Source of the DNA: Letharia columbiana
Taxonomy: Eukaryota; Ascomycota; Lecanoromycetes; Lecanorales; Parmeliaceae
Reading direction: 5' to 3'
NCBI RefSeq assembly: GCF_014066305.1
Contig: NW_023501038.1
Location: 496,001 to 560,000 of the forward strand
DNA: 64,000 nt
Shown: positions 51,961 to 61,329 of the stretch, one piece after another
Layout: the number at the start of each line of letters is the position of its first letter
Numbering within the stretch: the first letter of the stretch is position 1
Program-made: the position numbers and the translations under genes
Notes under the pieces: generated by a model
Told to the model about the DNA's origin: nothing
Seen by the model: only the letters and a program-made list of their open reading frames with translations
Database searches by the model: none

Positions 51961-54039
51961 TTTAGAGTAATAACTTAAATAATATATATAATAAACGCGA
52001 GTTAGTACGTTTTTCTTATTTATAATTTATATAAATATTATTAATTATTTCGCTTAAGAAGAAAGTTAACTTAATATTTTACTATTAATAAGAGTTTTCT
52101 AGATTAAATATCGAGATTATAGAAGACTAATAATCTATAAATTAAAATAAGTATCTTTATATAGCCTTTATATAATTTAAATACTTAATCGATACGTATA
52201 TCGTATGTTATATTAATTCATTACGTACTTTTTACTTTTTTATCTTTCTTCTCGCTATATTAATAAATCTATTAGCGCTATAATCTAAAATAATATTAAC
52301 TTAAAATAATAGAAATACTATATTTATAATATTCTTATAATAAAATTAATAATAGTTATTATCGTAGAATAGGCGATTTCTATTATATTTATTAACTTCT
52401 TATCTTAGCTAAATATCTTTATAACTTCGTTTTTTTTATTAATATACTATACGCCTTAACTCTTAGATTTTCTTTAAGATATCTTATCTTAATTTATTCT
52501 TATTATTCTTATTATACTATTATCTATCGTTATTTAATTACTAATTTAATAGTAGAAGTTCGCTTTATAGATCAAAGTCGAGCTTATAATTTAGAGATAT
52601 TACTTTTATTTTCTTTTTATTTAGATTTTTCTAATGATAGCTTTATCTTTTAGCGCTATTACGATTCTCAACTAAATTTCTTATAGCTTTAATTTTTTAT
52701 CTATATTTTTAACGATTAATCTTTTTAAAATTAGTAACTACTTCTTATCTTATTTAATGTTATATATATTTTCTATTAGCGCGAGCGAGTTAATTTAGAT
52801 ATCGAGACTCTTATAATATTTCGTTATCTCGCTATTAATAAATTATATTTTTAGAGAGTAATTATAATAACGAATAGATATCTTTAAGATTACTTAAATT
52901 ACGATATATTTAGTCTATATTAATCTAGTCTATATTAATATATAATCTAAAAGATATACTTTTTAAGCTTAACTAATAAATAAGATAGAAATTATCTACT
53001 TTATAATCGCATCGCTAATTCTTATCTCTATTCTTATCACTTTTAATATATTCTAAGTAATATTTTAATATAATATTATATTTATTACGAAATCGATTAG
53101 TAATATTAATAATCTTCTCTATTTAATAACGCTTAATTAATTATTTATAGAGATCTATATATTCGAAATCTATCTTATTAAACTATTTCTTCTTACTCGA
53201 GATAAGAATTAAAAGTAAACTTATTTAGATTAAGCTATAATTATAATTATAAAAACTTTATTAACTAACAACTTTTAAATTCTACTAAATTAAGCGTTTA
53301 AGTTACTATTAAGATATCTCCTCTATATTAAAAATAGCGAGTCCTCTAATCTAGAAATCTTTAATAAAGATATCTCGACTATTTATAAGAACTATACGCT
53401 ACGCGCTTATAGATTAACAATTTAAATTTTAAGTAATTCTTTAGAAATTAATAATAAGAAGGTTTACGAGATAAAGAAGTTAAATATGAATATTTATATA
53501 AGTAATAATAATATAAGTATAAATATAAGAAGACGAATCGAAATCGATAAGGACTAAAGAGAAGAATAGCTTTATAATTATAAAACTCTTAAAGATTATT
53601 TAATTAGTATATTAATAGAAGTTATAGATAGCGTCGCTCTTAGCTTATCGTAGTATTAGCTAATTTCTATCGATATATATTTATAATTTAAAGATTTAAA
53701 TTTTCTTAAAGCTAATAAGACTATTAGTATTAATAAATAATTTTATCTATTATAAGAGTTATAGTAATTAATTTGATAAGCTTTAGATAATAAATTGTAT
53801 ATTAAATAAAAGGAGAAAGTCTAATTAGTAAATATAATAGTGTTTTAGAGAAGAGATAAATTTAAATAAGATATATTAAATAATAATGGAGTTATATAGA
53901 TATAGAATAGACTATATAGAGCGATATAGAAAGATATTTATTACTTTTATAAAATACTTAAATCTAAATTTATTTAATATTATATATTCGTAATATAAAG
54001 CTATAGTACCGATTTTCTTAATTATTAAAAGATAAAAAA
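51961..54039. other. RIP-altered stretch, not resolved
   Basis: Not resolved. Alteration is a little lighter in places: TpG at 52206 ('gtatgtta'), CpA near 52667 and 53037, and TpG near 53486-53890. No repeats noticed. It may hold further coding relics that I did not trace. Confidence 0.3.
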
Positions 54040-54373
54040 ATCTATATTTTAATATCCGCGATAATTAAATATTAAAAATTTGATTTATATAACCTTATCT
54101 CACTACGTTTTTATAGTCTCAAAATTTTATAAAAACTACTTATGATATTAAGGAATCTACTCTTAAATTTAGAAAGATTTTAATATCTAATCTTATAAGT
54201 GAAATATAAAAGCGAGTATATGGAACTTTAAAATTTATTCGGCTATTTTTATCGCAAGACTATCTTAAGAAAATCTAAGAATTATTAAAATTTTATGCTA
54301 TAGTCGAACGAATAATTAAGATCTACTATAATTCGAAATCCTTAATCTCAACTAGTTTAAATAAAGTTTTTGG
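54040..54373. other. lightly RIP-altered non-coding segment
   Basis: CpA and TpG both survive ('atctcactacg', 'tctcaaaatt', 'ttatgata', 'atatggaac', 'atcgcaag', 'tttatgcta', 'ctcaacta'). It sits immediately left of the second A/T homopolymer block. It has no frame, and may be the non-coding edge of an element younger than its surroundings. Confidence 0.5.
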
Positions 54374-54452
54374 AGGGTTAAAAAATTATTTTTAAAGGTT
54401 TTTTAAAAAAAATTTTTTTTTTTTTTTTTAAAAAGAGGTAAAAAAAAAATAA

Positions 54453-54494
<42 letters not shown>
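54374..54494. repeat. second A/T homopolymer block
   Basis: A and T runs of 8-28 bases, broken by 'ggttaaaaaa', 'aaaggtt' and 'agaggt'. Similar in kind to 1755-2054, but with a few G. It lies just downstream of a lightly altered segment, as the first block follows a hairpin-bearing segment. Confidence 0.9.
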
Positions 54495-54496
<2 letters not shown>

Positions 54497-54719
54497 ATTA
54501 TAAATATATTATACTTTTTATATTAAGGTCTATTATCTCTTAGTAATATTAAATTTATATAGCTTAGATTAATTACGTTTAAATTACTATAGGCGATATC
54601 TTTCTATACTTAATTGATTATATCTCTATATAATACGCTAATATTAATTATAGATAGCTCTATATTATTCTTATTACTTTTTATTAATATAGTATTTTAA
54701 TTATATATTATATAGTAGA

Positions 54720-55805
54720 GAATCGAATTAAAAATTTATTATTTAATTTTACTTCGCGAGTAGTAGTAATAAGCGTAGATATATAGACTTTACTTTATGC
54801 GCAGAGCTTTTATAAGTTTATTCGCTATAAATTACTTATCTAAGTCTTATTATCTATACGTTATTAAATATCGCTATTATCTCTTATTATAATACTTTAT
54901 TAATATAAACATCTTTTAATAAAACTTTAAAGATATAATTCTCTTAATTAATATCAATAGATATAATTAATATATTTTAAAGCTATTCGCTTTATCTTAG
55001 TCTAAGAGTTTATAATCTATTATATCTTTTTATTTAGAGATTATCCGCATCTATAATAATATTAATATTAATTTTGATTTAATAAATATAGTGAAGAGTA
55101 AATACGATGATCTAGATCTTAATACTTTAGTTTTATTTAAGATCTTTCCGCTAGAAGAGAAATATATAAAGATTATCGAATCTATAAAGCAATAGATATG
55201 TATATTCGTATTTCTTGACGCCGTCGAAGCTTACGTATTAATAAAATTTATAAAAGATATAAGTATATAGTATAATTATACTTTTTCTAGATATTACTAT
55301 TACAATGTTTATAGTTATCCTATATTATTATCGCGATTAATAAGAATTACTTATCTATTAGAATAATAAATTAAAATGAAAAAGTTATTATCGTAGATTG
55401 AGATATAAGAAAGAGTCTAAAATATATTTTAAGATATTAAACTAACGCCGATTAATAAAAAGAGAGAAACTTTATTAGTATTATATATGAGGTAAGTAAA
55501 TAACTTAATTAACTACGAAAGATATATAATTATATACTATTCTTTAGTCTTTTATAATTCGAAGTCGTTTATTTATACTCGTATTAATAAACGAAGTAAA
55601 TCCTATACTATCGAGGCCTTACTTACGCGCTCTTATTCGAACTTAAATTATATTTATAAATTTTATATTATAATAAAATAAAATAGCGAATATAGTTAAG
55701 AGTATTTATTATTCTAGACTAGAATACTATAGCGAAAGCTTTAGTTATAAATATATCTAGTCTCAATATAAATAAGAGAAGTAGTTAGTAGTATCTATTA
55801 AAGTC
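54720..55805 (+). pseudogene. RIP-degraded gene, N-terminal part
   Basis: A single + frame (codons in register with 55091) is kept for about 360 codons. In 55085-55790 it has about 4-5 percent stops, against about 11 percent in another frame counted for comparison. It reads YDDLDLNTLVLFKIFPLEEK (55112-55171) and FVFLDAVEAYVL (55208-55243), with a retained CAA at 55190. Four stops in a row at 54781 minus 20 suggest a Gln tract. It runs straight into the 57-bp array and probably continues to 58260. Family unknown. Confidence 0.6.
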
Positions 55806-56610
55806 TTTAAAATAGAATATATTATTAGTTTTAGAATAAGTAGAGAAGTACTTAATAGAGCTAGTTATACACTCTATACTATTAAGCTTAAAATAGATAG
55901 AAAAGTCGATAGAGCTAGTTCTATACTCTATATTATTAGTCTTAAAATAAATAGAAAAGTAGTCGATAGAGCTAGTTATACGCTCTATATTATTAGTCTT
56001 AAAATAAATAAGAAAGTAGTCGATAGAGCTAGTTATACGCTCTATATTATTAGTTTTAAAATAGATAGAAAAGTAGCTAATAGAGCTAGTTATATACTCT
56101 ATATTATTAATCTTAAAATAAATAAAGAAGTAGTTAATAGAGTTAGTTATACGCTTTATATTATTAGTCTTAGAATAAATAAAGAAGTAGTCGATAGAGT
56201 TAGTTATATATTTTATATTATTAGTTTTAGAATAGATAGAGAAGTAGTCGATAGAGTTAGTTATATACTTCTATATTATTAATCTTAGAATAAATAGAAA
56301 AGTAGTCGATAGAGTTAGTTATACGCTTTATATTATTAGTCTTAGAATAAATAGAAAAATAGTTAATAGAGTTAGTTATATACTCTATACTATTAGTCTT
56401 AAAATAGATAGAAAAGTAGTTAATAGAGCTAGTTATATACTTTATATTATTAGTCTTAGAATTAATAAAGAAGTAGTCAATAGAGCTAGTTATACGCTCT
56501 ATATTATTAATCTTAAAATTAGTAGAAAAGTAGTCGATAGAGTTAGTTATACGCTTTATATTATTAGTCTTAAAATTAATAAAAAAGTAATTAATAGAGT
56601 TAGTCGTAGT
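55805..56610. repeat. 57-bp minisatellite, about 14 copies
   Basis: Unit anchors 'c/tagtta' lie at 55861, 55915, 55972, 56029, 56086, 56143, 56200, 56257, 56315, 56372, 56429, 56486, 56543 and 56600. The period is 57 bp, with one unit 3 bp short and one 1 bp long. Copies differ mostly by C/T and A/G changes. 57 bp is 19 codons. One + frame is open from 55785 to about 56285 (unit SYTLYIISLKIDRKVVDRA), and one minus frame is also open in the unit, so the original coding frame is uncertain. Coding relics on both sides suggest a repeat inside a gene. Confidence 0.95.
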
Positions 56611-56639
56611 TCCTTTCTTAGAAAGTAGACTAGAAATTT

Positions 56640-57300
56640 TATCTTAGAAATTATTAATTAATAGAATTAGCGTATCTTTTAAAAGTATTCTATATTAAAT
56701 ATTATACTATAGACTTTAAATTAAAATTAATCTATAAGTTTCTTATATAATATTTCTTTATAAAAAGAATATTAAATTAGAATATCTAAGGCTCTAATAA
56801 GCGAGACTATTTATCGTTATTTTATTTCTACTTTTTATACTTATATTATTATATTTATTATATTTATTATATTTATTATATTTATTATATTTATTATATT
56901 TATTATATTTATTATATTTATCGTATTTACTATAGCTAATATTATAATCGAGAGACTATAAAGAACTTATATATATAAGATACTACGATAAGAGAATATA
57001 TAATATTAAATATTTTAGACTATAATCGAAAAGATAATATCGAGTCTTCTTTATAGTATACGTTATATCTAGAGTAAGATAAGATCGATATAGACTTTAT
57101 AATATCGTTATTTAAATATATTCTTCTTTATTTTAAGATATATTAATCTAAATTAGAGGTTTTATTTATTCGCTTTACTATATATTAAGATTAGCGTTAT
57201 TAATTACGCTATTATCTATTTATTATTAATAAACTTATCTCTTTATCTTATTCTTATTTTAAGATATTATATTTAGCGTAACTAATATAATAATAGAAAA
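56640..57300 (+). pseudogene. RIP-degraded gene, middle part
   Basis: The frame from 56643 has about one stop per twenty codons to 57180 and includes the 9-bp array read as Ile-Tyr-Tyr. It reads ELAYLLKVFYIKYYTIDFKL early and YNRKDNIESSL near 57021. It probably belongs with 54720-55805 and 57481-58260 as one former gene interrupted by indels. Confidence 0.45.
56843..56932. repeat. 9-bp array, about ten copies
   Basis: The unit ATATTTATT is repeated about ten times with almost no variation, ending at 'tttatcgtat'. Nine bases keep the reading frame. The uniformity suggests recent slippage after RIP, or a (CA)-poor original. Confidence 0.95.
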
Positions 57301-57301
57301 T

Positions 57302-58260
57302 TTAGAGATAACTTTATATACGCTAGATATTTTCTATACTTTAGAAAACACGTCGAAATTATTATTTATAGTTTAAGTTTTATTAGAAAATTAATATATT
57401 TATAGTAATAAATATTTAATTATATTTAGATATCGTTAATAACGAAGTAATAATATCTATAAGTTCTAAGTATAGTAAGTATAATCTCTAAAGAACTATA
57501 TTCTCTTATAAGTATCGATTAAATAGACGGCGTTTACGCTTTTAGCTTTTACTATTAAGAATATAAGATAACGATAATACTTTTATTATCTCGTCTTTAT
57601 ATCGTCTTATATATCTCTAATATTAATACTTATTAAGAGTATCTTAATTAATTTTCTTTTTTAGTTTTTCAATATAAGTATAATTTGTAAATAACCCTTC
57701 GAATCGAGTTTATCTCCTTTAAGTTTATTAATAAATCGAGATACTATTATATAGATATTACGAATTTAACTACTTTTTATAAGAATAAACTCTATAAACG
57801 AATACGCTTATTAGGCGTTCTTATAAAGCTTTTTATCTTTTTAAATAGTCTATTAATCTTCTCTTAGCTTTTATTTCTAAAGTTACTCTTTTTATTATTA
57901 TTATGATTATCTCGAAAGTTTTAGATATTAATATTATCGCTATTTCTATTACTCTAATCTTATAAGCGATCTTTATTAATACTATTTAATTTATTAGTAT
58001 TATTACTCTTCTAATATAAAGAGATAAAGTTACTATCTTTATTGTTAGCGCTAATTTTATTAATATCTTTAATAATAAATTTATCTCTCTTTAATATCGC
58101 TCTTTAAAGTAATAGGCCTCTTATTATTATAATTATAAATATCTTCTAGCTATAAGATATCGCTAAGAGAGAAAACGATTACTCGATTATAATTAAGTGG
58201 ATATAATAGAGTATAAGACTTATAAAGACTGCGTTTAATACGATTAATATTAGAAAATAA
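57302..58260 (+). pseudogene. RIP-degraded gene, C-terminal part
   Basis: 57302-57372 is open in one frame (ITLYTLDIFYTLENTSK). The frame at 57481 then runs to 58260 with about 13 stops in 240 codons, stop-free over 57721-57860 (reads YKNKLYKRIRLLGVLIKLFI), and ends with DIAKRENDYSIIIKWIQQ. A TGA at 57904 breaks this frame for about twenty codons while another frame is open, which points to a pair of compensating indels. Pro/Ser-rich in the middle if C-to-T is undone. Family unknown. Confidence 0.5.
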
Positions 58261-58681
58261 AGGGTTTAAAGAGGTATTATCGTATACGAAGATAAAGGCA
58301 ATTTAAAGTCTTTACGATTTAGCGAGTAGTAAGTCTAGAATAGATAGAAGAAATCTTACTTTATACTATTTAAGAGATTATTCTAAGACTTTTAATAATA
58401 ATATAAATTAGATTTATTAGAAGTTAAGACTATACGAGTAATAGAGATATCTATCTACTCTAATATTCGAATATAAAAAAGAAAGAGAAAGGTCGATCTA
58501 TCGATAATTACGGTTTTTATATTAGCTATAAGCCTCTAATTATACTTCTCTTATTATATTTTCTTATATTAGACGACTTAATTACTTTATTTATAATTAG
58601 ATATTTAATATTATATTAAATATCTAACTATCTTAAGGTTAGTAATTATAAATATTAGACTTTATAAAATCATCTAATAGA

Positions 58682-59760
58682 ATAAGTTCTATATTCTACT
58701 AGTTAATGAAATTAGAGGAAAACGCGTTTATAAATAAATGTTATTAAGTATATTATTAAAGTAACTCGATTATTAGTATACGAATAATAAGATTAGCGTT
58801 GCTCTTTCTTTCATAATATAAAGCTTTAAATAGATTAATAAAGCTTAGTATAGAGAGCTAGATAGATTATATTCTTAAAGTATATATAATAATTCGAATT
58901 ATATAAAGATTAGAGTATACTTATAGTATTATCTATTTAATATTACTAGCTATTTCTTTAAATCTTCTTATTAATAACTTAATTTAAGAAACTTATTAAT
59001 CTTCTACTTATAGTTTTCTAGAAAATAATTTATTTATAGATTATAACTCGACTTTCTTAACTTTTAACTCGTTTTACTTTTTTATTCTTTTAATATATAA
59101 GTATAAATTATAATCGTAATAATCTTAACTTTCTTTTATTCTACTTTAATTTTTCTATAAATTATAGTCGTAATAACCTTAGCTTTCTTTTATTCTACTT
59201 TAATTTTTCTAATATAGAAATATAAGTTATAGTAATTTATTCTCTTTAAGTCTAATAATTTAACTATACTTATTAATATTTTTAGTACTATTTATTAATT
59301 AAGCTAGAAAAAGAGAAATCGTTATAGAAATCTCTACTATTACTATAAAATCTATCGATTTATATTATTATAATTAAAAATAAATATTACGATACTTAAG
59401 AGCCGAATCTTATCTTCTCTATATTCGAGTTAAATATCTTATTATAGCGTTTAAACCTCTTATATATTCGCTAATAGTACGATTTTCTCGAAAAATATAA
59501 GTCTATTAGATATTTTAGAAGGTCTCGCTCTTACTTTATCTCTAATGAATTAAACTTTATAACGCTAGCTAAGTTAAGAATTCGACTCTTAAACTTAAAA
59601 TTTAAAACGTCTAAGAGATATTAATCTAATATCTTTATAATAGACTTTTTAGAAAGATAGTTTTTATATCTAGAACTCTTTATATAGTTAGATTAACTAT
59701 ATTAAATCTATAATTATAGAATCTACTAGTTAAACTTAATTCTTAATCTTAAATAATATA
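58682..59760 (+). pseudogene. RIP-degraded gene with an 18-codon repeat
   Basis: The frame from 58682 is kept to about 59500 with few stops outside the repeat; 58907-58984 and 59042-59110 are stop-free. The 54-bp duplication at 59105 lies in frame and has five or six TAA/TAG per unit, as expected of a former Gln-rich repeat (reads LQSQQ...LSFILLQFF). Then ARKREIVIEIS (59304) and AESYLLYIRVKYLIIAFKPL (59402-59461). After a shift near 59500 the frame of 59523 continues (SYFISNELNFITLAKLRIRL). Family unknown. Confidence 0.55.
59105..59212 (+). repeat. 54-bp tandem duplication
   Basis: Two copies with period 54 bp ('aaattata(a/g)tcgtaa' at 59105 and 59159), nearly identical: the second has AG and CC where the first has AA and TC. 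54 bp is 18 codons, in frame with the surrounding relic. Confidence 0.9.
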
Positions 59761-61329
59761 TTATTATCTAATCTTAGATTAATATTTCTATAAAAGACTT
59801 ATAATATAAAGATCTTTAAGTAGAATTAATATTAAATAATAATGCTAAATATAAGATAAGATTTAATTTAGATATCTATTAACTTATAAATCGCGTTAAG
59901 ATTTATCTAATAATAAACGCTAGCGAAATATTATCGCCTCTATAAATTTTCGTTTATATTAAAAAAATAAAGAATAGAAGTAAGTTAAGAGAATCGCTAT
60001 TTTAAAGATATTATTACGCGAGATAATAGAAGAGAGAGATCTCTATTATAGATAGCTCGTAAAGTATTAATTACGTAATATTAAGAAGTAAAATATAAAT
60101 TAAATAATATATTATTAATTATATATCCATCTAATTATATAAATACTACGCTCTTTCAAGTTTTTTTTTTTTTACTCTAATCTTATTTACTTCTTTATAT
60201 AAGAAGAGTTTATCTTAATTATTACTATAACTATTCTTTATATTAATAAAATACTATTATAGCTAAAAGCGTATTTCGCGAAAATATTTTTTAGTAGATT
60301 TTAGCGTATATAAGTATATTTATAATTCTTTAATATAGAGGAAAATGCGTATATATTATTAAAATACTAGTAAAAATATCTATTCTACTATAATAGATTT
60401 ATAAGAGAGTATCTTAAGTATATTACTTATTTTAGTAAAAAGTCGAGATTTTAAAATATAGTATAGATATAGCGATTTTCTAAGCTATTAGAGAGAGATT
60501 AATAAAATTAAAATTAAAATAAATTCGTTTTTAAATTTCGAATACTATATATTATTTTTAAAATCTTATAAACTAAAATATTTTAAAGAAGCATAAAAGT
60601 ATTTTTTATATTTATTAATTATAAATAAACTTACGTTAGCTTAGCTCTCTTCTCTTATATATATTATATTATTTATATAAATATTATAATTCTACTTATA
60701 AATAGTAAGACTATATAGAAATAACGTATATATAAGTAGATATATAGATATATAATAGAGAATTCTCGCGAGTATTATAAGTATCTCTTTAAGATATATT
60801 ATTATAAATTATTATAACTTAAACTTTTAAGTCTTCTTAAATTACGGTATAAATTATATATATTAATTAAATAATTAATAGACTATAGATATAATATTAT
60901 ATATTAAATAAATAGTATTAATAGTCTTACTTATCTCGAGATTTTCGATATTTAAATATAGTTATTAATAGATCTTTATAATACTAATAATACTTATAAT
61001 TATATTAAGCGATCTTTAAGCTATATAAATAATCGAGAGTAGAGTTTAATATTAAATATTTATAAGTAAATATTAAGATATAGAAAGTAATTAAACTTAT
61101 TAATATATTATATTTAATCTAAAATTTATCGAAATTACTAAGAGTATTTTATCGAGTATTTATTAGTTATATAGTCTTTAGAAAAGTTCGTCTAATAGAA
61201 TTTATTTGTATATCTACTTATATTATTAATATTTATATTAATATAAGTCACTAATAAAGAGAGAATTATATAAGATAGATATAGGCGAATTAAATGATAT
61301 AATAGTAATTAGAGATCGAATTAATTAAT
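59761..61329. other. RIP-altered stretch, no resolved gene
   Basis: A short T run at about 60164-60173 and an AT-only stretch near 60660-60700 are the only notable sequences. No frame was resolved; a TGA occurs in the downstream gene's frame near 61295. It may contain the intergenic region and promoter of the next relic. Confidence 0.35.

Noticed and set aside
55785..56290. Open reading frame of about 165 codons in the + strand through the 57-bp array
   Set aside because: It is open only because the repeat unit lacks stops in that frame. There is no ATG at its start, a 1-bp insertion near 56270 closes it, and the minus strand of the unit is open too. It is not called as a working gene.
55805..56610. 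CRISPR-like array
   Set aside because: There are no alternating constant and variable parts: the whole 57-bp unit is repeated without spacers, and the sequence is fungal in character.
58021..58080. Two overlapping stop-free frames as an overlapping gene pair
   Set aside because: Both are short and arise from a pyrimidine-rich stretch; one is explained by the relic at 57302-58260 and the other by an indel pair.
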